Assembly: GCA_036321105.1 (NCBI GenBank) | Contig: JAYEPQ010000003.1 | Coordinates: forward strand, 21,964,517 to 22,028,516 | Direction of reading: 5' to 3' | Origin: Dracaena cambodiana | Lineage: Eukaryota; Streptophyta; Magnoliopsida; Asparagales; Asparagaceae | Length of the DNA stretch: 64,000 bases | Shown: positions 52,670 through 64,000 of the stretch, one piece after another | How the letters are laid out: the number at the start of each line of letters is the position of its first letter | Position numbering within the stretch: position 1 is the stretch's first letter | Notes under the pieces: generated by a model | What the model was told of the DNA's origin: nothing | What the model saw: the letters and a program-made list of their open reading frames with translations, nothing else | The model's database searches: none | Made by a program: the position numbers and the translations under genes

Positions 52670-55436
52670 TGTTACACCCCACATCTTAAAATATGGGTAG
52701 AGTTCGACGACGTATCGTAAATGGATACACCAAGCCTAAAACACACAAATACAAATATGTATAACTGTCACAAATACATATACGTATGCATAGAATGAAT
52801 GTTAGGAAGACAATAAACAATTTTTATTTCAACAAAATATCAATTCGATCATGAAAGGATCCAAAGAATGATAGAAGTTATTACAATCTTAGACTTCGAG
52901 TCTTTGAAATAATAAACTAAAGTGGATAATACTATCTGAAATAATAAAAAATTGGATAAATATTTTCTAAGAAGACTTTTGTAGAGCATCTACTAAGCAT
53001 CTGCTGACTCGTTAAAATATCGTTCAAGCTATGGTGGGACTTTTTCATCGGTATCCTGCAAATTGTCTGGGAATGTCAAACCAGAATCGTTATAACGACC
53101 TAGCAAGTAGTACAAGAGGAGTAATAATAATACACAAGTATGTTATGTGTATATATAAATAAAATGTAAAATTGAATGAAATAATAAAATCATGATAGTA
53201 TCAACGAAAGCTAAATCTTGAATAGAATGTAAAACATGAATTTAAATTATATTTGTCTTGGATAGAATAATAAATCAACTAATAATAGTGAAAACATATC
53301 TTGAGGGATGTTGGAATTTAACATGACGATAAAAATTACATGAAACTACAAAAACATGAATGTATCACAAAATATAAATTTTTAGGAAGAAGTATAACAT
53401 GAGTTAAATTGCAGTTGTTTTGAGAATGATAAAGATCAATGGGTATATTTATATGTACATGTTATGAATGACATTGTAGTAGATATAAAGATAAGTATGC
53501 ATGTGAAATATTACATCATATTATGTTTGTTATTAATTTATTTGGAACTATCAGAAGTAATGTGCTACATATTTTACTAGTATCCTGTGAGTTGCCATGA
53601 TTCCTGGTACTGTTCCAGTACGTACCGCTAGGTATTAAAGAATATGAATACTTAAGAGCCTAAGCTCCGGGCATGCAACCCTATATAATAATAGTGATCT
53701 AGTAATCACTCGAAACCTTCATAGTTAGGTTCTTAAGTTTGGTTGTACAATCTCAAGAATGTAAACCTCCTAAAATATGTATATAGTTCCTTCTTCAAGT
53801 TCCCCGATAATCCTGTGAATTCATTTTATGATTTCAAAATAAATTTATAGCGTACATTATATTTAATCTCAATTATGATCAAGTCAACAAGTTTATATAT
53901 TATATAAGATTTTATGCAAAAATGATACTTACAACAATTTTATATGTGTGGACATTGAAAGATAACTAGTTGTAACATCCTTATTACTATTTTATAGATT
54001 CTTTTTATAACAATAACATATAAATGTTTATGAATGCATTAAACTGCATAAAGTAGAATCGTTCAGGACATTCCTCGAACATACTTTGCATTTGCAGAGA
54101 ATGGTTTTCAACCCCATAGTTAATTGCAAGCTAACTGGTATATATCTAATGGAAGATAACTAAATAGAATGAGTATTTGTAGCAATATGTTTATTAGAAC
54201 CTGACATAGTAATTCTTTTCCAAACAAATACTTAAAGAATGAGTATCTTGACCAAATATCTGCCAACAGTTCAAGCTCAATCGTCACCTTCAATTAAAGT
54301 TTTTATAAAGCTATTTGATGTTTTTATTTTTCAAAAATAACATATCAATAACAAGCTAATTATTTATTTATTCTCCCAAAAGGCAAGAACTTATTTTCAA
54401 GCAAAGGATGCTCTAGAAAGCCAGAATAGTAATAAAATATGAAGTCCCAAATGTTTATTTTCTTAATACAAGGTATGCCAAAAGCTTATACCTGATCAAG
54501 AGAGAAATGTAATAACATCATTTTATTTGTCGAAAATACCAAGATATATATAGCATGAGAAACAAAATTATAGCATAAGTGCTAAATATTTCGAAGTTAG
54601 TTACCTGCTTTACAGTGCTGATGGTATAAGTTTGCTAACAATTCAATGCTGATAAGTATTCGAAAGTCTTGTTCATTGCCAACAATTCAATGAACAAAAG
54701 GTAAATAACGTAAAATAAAAAAGACCAAAGAGAAGAACATGCAAACTTACTGATTGCATGTTGTCTTTAGTAAGGGAACTAACTGAAAGAATGTATACAG
54801 AGGGCTTTTTGGGAAAATTCGAGGGCTTCTGTGAAAATTCAACTTAAATAATTTTTTAAAAACCATTTGATTCCTTCATCAAAATATAATTTTTTCTATG
54901 CATAGCCATCAATCAAATATCATAAAATTCAACCTACAACCAAATCATACCATTTCGAGAAAGAACCACAAAACTGGGTATTCAAAACAAGATTCAACCT
55001 ACGATCTATATTTAAATATAACAAAATTCAATCTAAAATAAATTGAAATTAGTACTTATCCCGAAAATTTCCGCTTGATCCGAACCTGATCCCCTTTTTC
55101 TCCCATTTCTTCTTTACTGTTTTCTTTCTTTCTCTCTTTTTATTTACTTACAGTATTCCCCTTTTTTCTATTGTACTTTCTTTTAACGTGAGAAAATATT
55201 TGAGAGAAGGGAAATAAGTTGTTAGGTAGATAGAATCAAGATTAATATGATCTTTTAGATAATTTATTAGTTCAGATTTGGTGGTTAAATCATTTTGCTA
55301 AAATAGAATTAGTGAATAAGATTCGGCACTATCCTTTAGATTTTTTTTAAGGAGGAGTTAAGATTTGGTTATCTTTTATTTTTTATTTTTATTATTATTC
55401 TTATTATTTTGGTTTATTGGGATTTGGGATGTTACA
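52670..55436 (+). mobile_element. Solo LTR, 2.77 kb
   Basis: Starts TGTTACACCCCACATCTTAA and ends GGGATGTTACA, flanked by AATAC (52665-52669) and ACTAC (55437-55441), a 5-bp duplication with one change. No internal domain, PBS or PPT lies on either side, and the interrupted Athila-like sequence continues beyond. The TGTTACACCCC start and length suit a Ty3/gypsy LTR left by LTR-LTR recombination; the orientation is not certain. No gene is seen inside. Confidence 0.7.
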
Positions 55437-55789
55437 ACTACTATCATATAAGCATCAAAATTAAGATATCAATCTCATAAATATAAAATGTAAAATACTT
55501 CTAATCCTACTTTTTTGCTTCAAAGAAACATTTTTTTTTATGTTACTTAGTTATGATACAATAAATTTTAGTGTATCTATCCCACCCCCATCTTAAATTA
55601 TGCAATATCCTTAGTGTATCATGAACATAACTATGAAGATACTATACTAAGCAATAATGTAAGAGGTTTAGGTTAGAAAACACTGGCTTTGTCGGTTCTC
55701 TAAAAAAATTCACTCCCTTTAATAGTCAATATCAATAATGCCTCTGATGAAAATTTTTTTGTTGCTTGCATCTTTGATATCAGTGGAAC
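55437..55789 (-). other. Athila-like internal noncoding region
   Basis: Continuation of 51644-52669 after removal of the solo LTR. It contains the G-rich word TTAAGATGGGGGTGGG (minus, near 55580-55596), which corresponds to the GTGTGGGGG word following the coding region of the 5.5-kb element. Confidence 0.5.
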
Positions 55790-56940
55790 TTGTCGTATCC
55801 TATCTCATCTCGTCGTCTTCATCTGCAAAAGTAAGGGCATTCTCACCAGCCATTCATCTGAATACTTTGATAAGAAGCCGATATTGACATTGTTGACGAC
55901 GCTCAGTTCAGGCTTGCTATTCTTTGATGACTTGCAATCTTATAGTGAACGTGTATGTCATCCTTGTTATCAATTTTTTTAGCATTTGGAGTGTTATCTC
56001 TTCTGGTCAGGCTACTACATCTGTTGCATCTCCTTATTCTTGCCCTTGATCTCCACATTCCTGATCTTGTTCTCTGTGACTAGCAGGTGGGGCAGCAACA
56101 CATTATTGCTCTTGTTGTACCTACTATTCCTACAAGCTGTGTCGAGCACTCATGCTTCTTCACATGGTTGTATCTGCAAAATGGTTGCATGGGACTCTCA
56201 GATATGTCATTTTGTGACAGATGAACTCCATTGTTCATGCATATTTTAGTTATCAGAGATGGCAAAACTAAGTGGGGCTTTGCCAATCTCCGATACTAGA
56301 TACACTCATAGGATTGACCCATGCATTAAACTATTGCAAAGTACATGATAGATGTCACATCAAAAGGGTGCCTTTCCAAAATTATATTCAATATTACCAC
56401 GTCCTTTGAATATAGTTCCGTTGTTACAGAGGACTATAGGATGTTATATTTAATAAATAGACTTACCAAAACTTACTCCTTTCTAACAAATCCCACTTTC
56501 AAGAAACTCTCATTGAATGCAACATCACTTATGTTTGCGTAGACCTCTTTGAAACAGCGGGAACCACCTAATATCTCATTCACAATATCCACAAAAGATG
56601 GGTGCTCCTTAGGCATATCATGTATAGGAATTGCCTTCAAAATTTCTTGTCTCGTGAATGACACTTCCCTGCTCCTTACTATGGAGTATCCATGTTGATC
56701 CTCTATTGTTAGTTGCAGATTAGCGTAGAACTAACGCATGATCTCATTACATGCTGGCATGCGCGTATACTTCATATATGCTTTAAGTTCTGCAACCTGT
56801 ATCAGTGCTCTAAAAGCAAGGTTCTTGTGTATCTTTGAGTAATCGACTGCATGTTCGGATCAAAGTTTAAAGTCTTTATACTTCTCCAAAATTTTCAAAA
56901 GTAGATCTTGGCCTCCGTGGAGAAAATGGGCCTGAGAATT
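55790..56940 (-). pseudogene. Athila-like 3' ORF with putative plant transposon protein domain
   Basis: Minus-strand fragments in two frames read MRxFYANLQLTIEDQHGY, then VSFTRQEILKAIPIHD, then KEHPSFVDIVNEILGG, and at 56286-56080 MAKPHLVLPSLITKICMNNG. The order and spacing are those of the 'putative plant transposon protein' domain (Pfam Transposase_32-like), found in ORFs carried by Athila-type elements; the similarity is recognised by eye. At least four stops or shifts. Located after integrase in the element's own direction. Confidence 0.6.
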
Positions 56941-57350
56941 TCACTCTTGGCCTCTTATAAGGATTTGCTTCCTTGGTCCAATTCTGGAAAATCAATCACG
57001 AAAAATACAACTTAACATGACATTATTATTTCTCTAAAATCATGCATGAATTTAGCACAATATTATATATGATTATTCTATTTTATTTAATTTCTTTTCT
57101 TCTTCCCCTTTTTTGAATTACATAATTCCATATTTTCCCAATTTCTTTTTCAAATATTATCAAACTTTATTTTAATGTTAGTATTAGTGCATGAATTTAA
57201 TATATGACAATTACTGAAGAAACCCATAAAGTATTATGCTAAAAAGTTGAGATTTTTATTTCTTTTACCCTTGATTTTAGCATGTAATTTCAATTATTTC
57301 ATGAAATTTATCAAAAATCCTTAAAAATTTGCTAAACCACTCCAAATTCA
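56941..57350. other. No gene recognised
   Basis: AT-rich sequence inside the minus-strand Athila-like element, upstream of the domain-bearing ORF. No coding signal or repeat was recognised. Confidence 0.5.
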
Positions 57351-57359
57351 CTAAGAAGT

Positions 57360-58190
57360 AAAGATCTAACTTTAATTTACTCAAATTTATCCATATAAAT
57401 CATAGATCTAGGATTTTGAAACAAAAATATACTTTTATGAAGAACAATTTAAAGAAAAATTAAAGAGAAGAAAACTTACTTGCTTGACGATTGATTAAAT
57501 TTTTGAAAGAAAATGCGCGAGAAAAGTTTTAGCTATTGAAAGGAGAGATTTTTGATCTTTGGTGCCATAGAAAGGAGGCTAGGGTTTGGTTGTGGAGAAA
57601 AAACAAACTTAAAGATCTATTTATAATTAAGGCTCTCTGTTGACGACTGTTGACAGCCACTTTGACAGCGACTTTGATAGCCAATCTCAGCAGAACATAT
57701 TTTGCTCTACAGGGACCCACTTTGACATCCGCTTCGATAGCAGGTAATTTCTATCCCTAATCTACTAAGAAGTTAATTTCTATCTTCAATCTACTCTAAT
57801 TACTTCACATAATTTGTAGTTCAAATTTTCTGAAACAAAAATCTATTTTTATAGAAAATAACCCATGAAAATTGAAGAGAAAAAAACTTAATTGCCTAGA
57901 GATTCGAAAAAATTTAAAAAACCTACATGGAAAGAAGTTTGCTGTCGAAAGGGAATGAATTTTCTCTAGGTTGCTGTAGAAAAAGGAACGCTAGGGTTTG
58001 GTTTGAGGAAATATTGCTTTTGGGGCTATTTAAACATGGGGGCAGTTGTCAACTGCTGTCGGCAGCCGCATTGAAAGCAGCTTCGATAGCCACTCTCAGG
58101 TAAGAACTATATTGCCCTACAGTAGATAGCTGTCGATAGCCACTTCGACAGCAGTTTCGACAGTCATTCTCTGTCTGAGAACTACTTAGC
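57360..58190 (-). repeat. Imperfect tandem duplication (~415 bp) with promoter-like modules
   Basis: 57420-57770 and 57833-58190 align in the same orientation, sharing GAAACAAAAATMTA, then GCTAGGGTTTGGTT, then clusters of TTGACAGCC/TCGATAGCC words. On the minus strand each has a TATA-like box (TTATAAATA near 57617, TATTTAAA near 58030) followed by a CCAAACCCTAGC leader; the first also has an ATG at 57562 and a GTAAGT donor near 57480. Confidence 0.6.
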
Positions 58191-58600
58191 CTTTTTTTTA
58201 AAAATTATTTTCTTTGGTTAGTTCATAAAACTAATGTTAATTCTAAATAAATAACTAAACTAAAACTAGTTATACCCTAATTCTAATATTAGTAACAAAA
58301 ACTAAGGTTAGTAAAAAGTTTTTAAAAGATTTTTTGAAAATTTTTGAAGAAAAACTAAGAAGAAAATAAAAATTTAGAAACATCATGGGTAATAAAACCC
58401 AAGTTAATTTCATAAGTACCCAATCATAAAATACACATTATCCACAATGAATTACTGTATGAATTAAAATCTATTAAGAGTAATAAAAAATAAGGAGAGA
58501 AAGTAGCGATTTTAACTCGGTTTCCAACACATGATGCATCAAACTATGAAAACAAAAAGTATTAGCACAATAATATGCATAATATACTGTCGTCATTAAG
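58191..58600. other. No gene recognised
   Basis: AT-rich; short TTAGTAA/ACTAAGG words recur between 58210 and 58320. No coding potential seen. Confidence 0.45.
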
Positions 58601-59188
58601 CATGTGTTATGGAGATGTGATAGGATCCACCAAATTGAGGAATTCCTCCATGTACATTAGAAATTCGAAGAAGTATTTTAGTCCTTTTCTGTTACTTTGG
58701 ATATGTGACCATTTTTATGATTTTTGATGTCAATTGCACCACGTGAATAAATAGTCTTAACAATGAATAGTCGATCCATCTTGAGCACAACTTTCTAGGA
58801 AATAGATAGAGTCGTGAATCATATAATAGTATTTTATCGGATGTATGAAAGATACGGCGTGATAGATATTGATTGTGTCATATTTTCATTTCTCTTTAAA
58901 AATGTATGAATTTTCATTCGCATCATGTCTTAACTCCTCCAATTCGTTAAGTTGAATTTTACATGATAAGCTTGTAGAGTTTAAATCCAAATTAATTATT
59001 TTAATTACCCTATATGCCTTATGTTCGATTTCAACTGGAAGGTGACAAGCTTTTCCAGGTAAGTTTTTCAACAAACAATACAATATGGAAACATGCCAAG
59101 GGTGTCTTATAAGCAGTACTGTATGACCATAAAGAATCGATAAGTAAAAGTGACCAATCTTTGCTAATAGATTAACTATTTTCCCCAA
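58600..59188 (-). pseudogene. Athila-like integrase, C-terminal part
   Basis: The minus-strand open stretch 59188-58886 contains GKACHLPVEIEHKAYRVIK and LNELEELRHDANENSYIFKEK, a combination I know from Athila-type integrases; upstream in another frame is a KTPLGMFPY segment. Below 58886, in a new frame, SRLYLFPRKLCSRW corresponds to the SRLRLFPGKLKSRW segment of the C-terminal domain. Frame changes and stops throughout; the catalytic core is absent. Confidence 0.8.
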
Positions 59189-59359
59189 CTTTCTGGTTTT
59201 TCAAAGATATTGGAAAAAGTTGAGAACCAGATGGGTGTAAGCATTATTTTAGAAATTCTGGAGAGTAATATCCTGCATCGATCCAAAGCTTTGTCAAAAG
59301 AAACTAACGGAAAGAAATCCACAAAACTTGATGGAGTTTTAATAAAAAAAAAGTTATCG

Positions 59360-60272
59360 TAGTTAAGGAAGATGATTACAGTTATAGAGATTTTTCCAAT
59401 AGGGTATTCCTTCTTTAGCGAACCTTACAGCATACCAGTTAGAGATTTACCAACATTTGTGAGAGGTTTATTATCTAGAGGTCTTATTAAATGCCACCCC
59501 TAGCCCATTGTGTCAATAAAGAAAAGAGTAAAGAACAAAGTTTGGACAAATCCAAAACACGTAGCACTGACATGTGTCTCTAGCAGCAAAGCTGTAAAAG
59601 TTGAACGCCACAAGACGTGAGTACTTCCTGAACCATAGCCAACTAAGAGCCAGGAACAGTCTGAGAATCTTGAAAGCCATCAATAACTTGATTAAAGAAT
59701 GGAAATTTCCTCACCATTCTCTATTAGAAGAGCCTAAAAGCGAAGAAAAAGTTTTGAGATGAAGAAAACTCAAGAGTTCAGAATGTTTTCAAAATGGAGA
59801 AACTTGGCACCTTATATAGAGAGTTTGACAGCTGAGATCTTCAGTCTTAATGAATGAGATCTTTGGCTAGAATCTTCAGTCCAAATCTTGTGAAGATATT
59901 CATTATTAATCAGTGCATGAGACGCTTCGATCCCTGCATTAGAAGAAATTTCCCAGAGGATTTGATGACCGAGATCTTTGGCCCAAATCTCATAAAGATC
60001 TTTCTATTAATGAGCACATGGGACACTTCAATCTTTGTGCCAGAAAAGGCAGCAAAAATGGCAAAACTCCATATACATTGCAGAAAAAGTGGATGCACGT
60101 TTGTAATGCAGGGTCATGTTTTTCTTCTCAAGCACAAACCTGCAATGTTAATACAGGGTCGTGTTTTCCTCTTAAAAGAGCAGGCCACATTTTCAACCAT
60201 ATAGTCACATTTTCCAAAGTATTTCAAAACACCTTCAAAGATATAGAATTTTAAAAAGTTTGGAGGGCGTTT
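59360..60272 (+). mobile_element. Tat-3: 3' region of a third Tat element
   Basis: Collinear with Tat-2 from 21310 to 27097 but lacking the large antisense gene. It holds a GATGATTACAGTTAT block (59368-59384) matching the small antisense unit, a minus-strand TATATAAG box at 59811-59820, GATCTTCAGTC repeats at 59835-59970, two or three units of an AATACAGGGTCGTGTTTTCC array (60100-60190), and the PPT TTTGGAGGGCGTTT (60258-60272). It abuts the Athila-like integrase at about 59200-59360. Confidence 0.75.
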
Positions 60273-61428
60273 TGCTGGCAAAATTTTTGAGACAAAGAAA
60301 AGAAGGAAAGAATTTATAATAATTGGCTAACACGTAGATCATCTATCATAGAGAAATCTACGCCTCGGAAGCCAAAAAAGACAAAAATGCGACTCTCACA
60401 GAGTCGCGTTTTATTTCTCAAGTTAGCCAAAATGTAGTTTTCATCTAGGAGAGATTCGTGAATTAGGCTAATAAAGGTGGGCCTCCACAGGGTCGCGTTT
60501 CACTGAGAATGGGACTCAAATGTAAGATTGCATTTTGGTCCACAAAGATTCATAAATCCAAGAATTCAGGCAAAGTAAAGAAAATGAAATGCGGATCATC
60601 AACTAAAGAGAGAACCGCAATTTTAGTTATTTTCTAAGCTCATGATCAGAGTTAAACATAATTAACGCAAACTCAAAAGGTCACGTTTTCATTATAAACT
60701 CTTAATGGATAAAAACTATCCTCGTTTACACCCAAACCGGGGGTCTAATCGAAGAAGAAACATTGTTGGGGACTCAAACGCAGATCATCTAATATAGAGA
60801 TCTGCGTTTGACTTTTCTAGGGTACAACCCATATGCGAATTTAACCTGGAGGGTCGCGATTCTATTTTAAAGTCTCGAGAAGTGAAAATCATCTTTAATG
60901 ATGCTCAAACGCGGGTCTGAGCATACCATGCAAAACTACCAAGAAGCTAAAATGCGGATCTAAAGGCTGAGATCCACATTTCCATTACATGTATAGGGAT
61001 TAAAAATGTCGGTTACAAATTCTAAGGATTTAATACAAATCTAACATTTTAAAAGACAAAGAATTAATTCTCAATCAAGGATGCCATTAAATTGGACCAA
61101 TACAACAATTCAAAGGTCTCTCAAACCTCTAAAAATAGCCATAGGCTAGGCTAAAAAAGGGGTTGGATACTTGGTTCTGGTTCAGTTGGATTATCTCCAA
61201 TTGAGTACTTGTGCTAGAATTCTCTAAGAGCTTAAAATTTTTGGCAACTAAAGGACTTGTTCGGAGCGTCAATAGAGAGCAGGATTGTCCTCCATGGCTA
61301 CTATAGAACCTAGCTTAAAGAAGGAATTAGATTTTCCTTATCTTTTTGTAAACGGAAAACCGTTATAAATTGTAATCTCTTTATTGAAAAATTGTTAATA
61401 AAAAGCAGTTCAATTTTCATGGTGAACA
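60273..61428 (+). repeat. Tat-3 LTR (1156 bp)
   Basis: Starts TGCTGGCAAAATTT after the PPT and ends TTCATGGTGAACA before a PBS, so it is preceded by a 3' end and followed by a 5' end. The last ~180 bp (GGAGCGTCAATAGAGAGCAGGA, then TTTTTGTAAACGGAAAACCG) match the Tat-2 LTR end well; the rest is longer and divergent with many TGCGGATC/GCGTTT words. Confidence 0.85.
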
Positions 61429-61434
61429 GAAGAT

Positions 61435-61452
61435 TGGCGGCTCCGCTAAGGA
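61435..61452 (+). promoter_or_regulatory. Tat-3 primer-binding site
   Basis: TGGCGGCTCCGCTAAGGA, six bases after the LTR, the same tRNA-Arg type as Tat-2 with three differences. An ATG at 61419 in the LTR opens a frame across it, as in Tat-2, reaching a TGA at 61512-61514. Confidence 0.75.
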
Positions 61453-61514
61453 ACACACTCCTCAGAAATTCTGTTGTAATATCTCTTGATTGTAAAGAGT
61501 TAAGTTTTCTTTGA

Positions 61515-62223
61515 TAAAGTAAATATAAAGTGTTGTAATATTTGAAAAATCCAATAAAATCTTTATGTTGTTTTTTGTTCAATGGCTTCACCCTCTTTTG
61601 TTGTTTTAATGATAATAATAAGAACAAAGGTGAGAATCAGCAAGAGGGTTACAATATAGAATAACAGAATGAATGAATGGGCATGATTTTCCAAGAGATA
61701 ATATAAGTGATCAATTGATGTCAAGATCGAGAACAAATTATCAAGAAATAATAATACCCATGTCATTATATAACAGTAGTCATATCGTCTTCCACCTAAA
61801 TCTTGACTCTAATACCATTTTGTAATGCCTCGATTTTAGCAGCATGTTAGAAACAGCGAGTTCAAAATTTTTTCTCTACCTCATGTATAAGATCTTGGAA
61901 TATCCATATTAACTACCACAACAAGTATGAATAATAGCATGTCATTAACTAGGAAAAATTTGTATTTGTATTGATTAAAGATCATTACATAGAGAGGCAC
62001 ACTCTTTGGAATATGAAAAACAAAAGAATAAAAAAATGAGGAAGGTACCAAACAAATCATGAAAGACACATACAAAAAGATCTTCCATGGTGGCCCATCA
62101 TACTGCTCAACAAAATTTGATCCTCGGTTATGGCAACTTCCTTCTACTCAGCTATGACATAGATTTGGAACCCAAATGTTAAACCTAGCAAGCAACACAA
62201 GAATTAGAAAGTGTACTAGCATA
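61515..62223. other. Unassigned segment
   Basis: No gene recognised. Tat-3 homology fades soon after the PBS. TGTAATGCCTCGATTTTAGCA at 61832-61852 recalls the start of TGTAACACCCC-type LTRs, but no matching end or duplication was found. Minus-strand open stretches here (61766-61563, 62075-61881) are hydrophobic, short and lack recognisable motifs. Confidence 0.4.
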
Positions 62224-63413
62224 GTAATGACTGCATTCTCAATCATATACTCCCAAGTGCAAAATATCGACAAGTACTAGTACAAGAATAGTAATCTAAG
62301 ATCATTCTCTCGAGAATCGTTTTGATTATTGCATAATACTAGAAAAAGTAAATTATGGAGCTAAAGAAATAAATATTGGATTTTTATTAACTAAAACTAA
62401 ACTAAACTTGATGTAAATTTACTTAAAATAAAATTATTTATCAGATGGGTTTAACTACCCTATAGAATAATTTACTAGATGTGTTTATACTTATTACATC
62501 TCAGTTGCACAGATCATGTGGTTTTCCTATAACCGGAAAATAAATCAGTGAAGCCTAAAATCTAATAAAGTTGTAAACTTGACAGTTTGAATAACTTTTC
62601 CAATTAGTCCTATATAAATTTTGAGTTTATCTAAGCATACAATATGAATAGCAAAAATAAACGTTCAATGTCTAAGCACACACAGAGCCTCAAAAGTCTA
62701 CGGTATATTAAAAACTATGCAATAAATATAACGTTAAATAATAAAAATTATATCTTAATCCTTTCAAAGTTAACAAGGTATCAGAATTATCAACTTTACA
62801 TAAATCTATTAAAAATAATAAGCATAGAAAATACATACGAGTACATTACTTATGGTTTGTTATCTCATCTGAACTAACTCAAGAATTTAGCCACTTATAC
62901 TCATCATAGCATGAACAAAGAAAATGAAATGCTTTTATTGATTTCTATGAATTTGAATCTCTACTCTACTCTTTATTTTATCTTGATGATGATCTTCTCT
63001 CAATTACATTGGGTATTTATATCCTTACAAATTCCTAATGGGAATTTACAAGTAAACTCTATGTTCTCTAAAAAAATTTCAAAAGAGTCAAATTGCGGCT
63101 ATACCCTTCGACAGTGTCATCAATATCAGCTCTCGGGTTTGAATTACAGTCGACGCTGTCCACAGCCAACGAGTAGCTGTCGACAGTGAAACTATAAAGT
63201 CCCAGTTCTAAGCTGATATTTGAGATACGCTTTAATTATTCAATTTTCTTTCATATAAAATCTTGAAATAACATTAGAAAACATTAGAAAAATATCATAG
63301 TGAGGAATTTGATTAGTAAAAATAATTTTAAAACTAATTTCTCATATTAATCAATAAAATTGGATTACGTTAGCATAAAATAAACTAAAATCACTATATT
63401 TTTCAAGTGTAAA
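62224..63413 (-). repeat. Athila-like LTR, minus strand, second copy (~1190 bp)
   Basis: Collinear with 50425-51643 (shared CATTCTCTCGAGAATC, AGGGCATT-type and GTGGACAAG words), more decayed at both tips. The module at 63100-63195 carries CTGTCGACAGTG and CAGTCGACGCTGTCCACAGCC words. The PPT side is at 63414-63420 (minus-strand TGGAGGGT). Confidence 0.75.
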
Positions 63414-63786
63414 CCCTCCAACTTGAATTTTACTAGTCCCTAGAAAATTTATAAACTGAGAAAATAAATTAAGGACCTAACTTAAAAGAAAAATAAATCC
63501 TAACTCATTTTCGCAGGAATCATGATTGCGCTTAGTGCGTGCAACAAGCTGTTAAATCTCTAGCTTATTCTAGTGGACAAGTGTTATCTTGTGAGGGTTT
63601 CTAGTGATGTTACGTGCAAACATGAAGAAATGTTTGGGTTTAAGAAATAAATAAAATAAAAAATAAGGATAAGTGTAAAAAAAAGAAAAAATAATATTAG
63701 TATCCTATTATTAACTATCTATACTATTATTATTATTATTATATTTTGCTCTTCATTCCTCTTTCATATCAAGCTTAATTAGATAT
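63414..63786 (-). other. 3' internal region of the second minus-strand Athila-like element
   Basis: Homologous to 51644-52020, including the conserved GCACTAAGCGCAATCATGATTCC block on the minus strand. Noncoding. The element runs out of the window. Confidence 0.7.

Positions 63787-64000
<214 letters not shown>

Noticed and set aside
52670..55436. Solo LTR region searched for genes or small RNAs
   Set aside because: Only short random ORFs; no domain, hairpin or tRNA-like motif stands out.
55986..56249. Plus-strand ORF with hydrophobic N-terminus and cysteines
   Set aside because: The minus strand here carries the recognisable plant-transposon-protein domain; the plus ORF is its shadow.
59854..60204. 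A 116-residue plus-strand ORF
   Set aside because: It covers Tat-3 noncoding 3' repeats that correspond to untranslated sequence in Tat-2.

Overview
This is a repeat-filled, AT-rich stretch of a plant nuclear genome, most likely a eudicot. Every recognisable coding sequence belongs to a Ty3/gypsy LTR retrotransposon, a non-autonomous LTR element, or an integrated caulimovirid pararetrovirus (EPRV). I found no convincing ordinary host gene, rRNA or functional tRNA. Species cannot be named from the sequence.

Layout. (1) About 590-6036 is an old Tat/Ogre-type Ty3 element on the + strand (Tat-1: protease, RT, RNase H, second RNase H, truncated integrase) joined to the C-terminal part of an antisense plant-mobile-domain-like gene. 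(2) 6041-48277 is a pararetrovirus array: copy 1 (+), copy 2 (-) and copy 3 (+), later broken by other insertions. The array is flanked by two direct copies (about 836 bp) of the same piece of Tat-1, at 5201-6036 and 48276-49112. Tat-1 then continues from 49113 to about 50424. (3) Copy 1 carries a 1.13-kb insertion (9930-11061) that removes the RT active site and holds a tRNA-Asp-like relic and six phased palindromes; a complete 16.4-kb Tat/Ogre element (Tat-2, 11420-27825, TSD GATGG); and a 5.5-kb non-autonomous LTR element (28364-33866). Copy 3 carries a 513-bp hAT-type MITE (43933-44445, 8-bp TSD). (4) 50425 to about 59190 is a decayed Athila-like element on the - strand, containing a 2.77-kb solo LTR (52670-55436). 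(5) About 59360-61514 is a third Tat fragment (3' region, PPT, LTR, PBS). (6) 62224-64000 is another minus-strand Athila-like LTR with its 3' internal end, closing in an AT/GT microsatellite.

How the parts work. Tat-2 shows the full Tat architecture: LTR, PBS matching tRNA-Arg, long gag, aspartic protease, G-patch-like linker, RT/RNase H, a second (archaeal-type) RNase H, integrase, then about 7 kb with tandem repeats and two antisense transcription units, each with its own minus-strand TATA box. All its genes carry stops or frameshifts and the first integrase aspartate is Asn, so it is not autonomous as it stands. The virus has a two-ORF plan: ORF1 with coat protein, protease, RT and RNase H; ORF2 of unknown function starting at an ATGA overlap; then a TATA promoter, an initiator-Met tRNA primer site and a large leader hairpin. 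No movement-protein core was seen. Summing pieces from the three copies gives a genome of about 7.8 kb. Two viral breakpoints fall at the primer-binding site, which suggests that the linear ends of viral DNA took part in integration.
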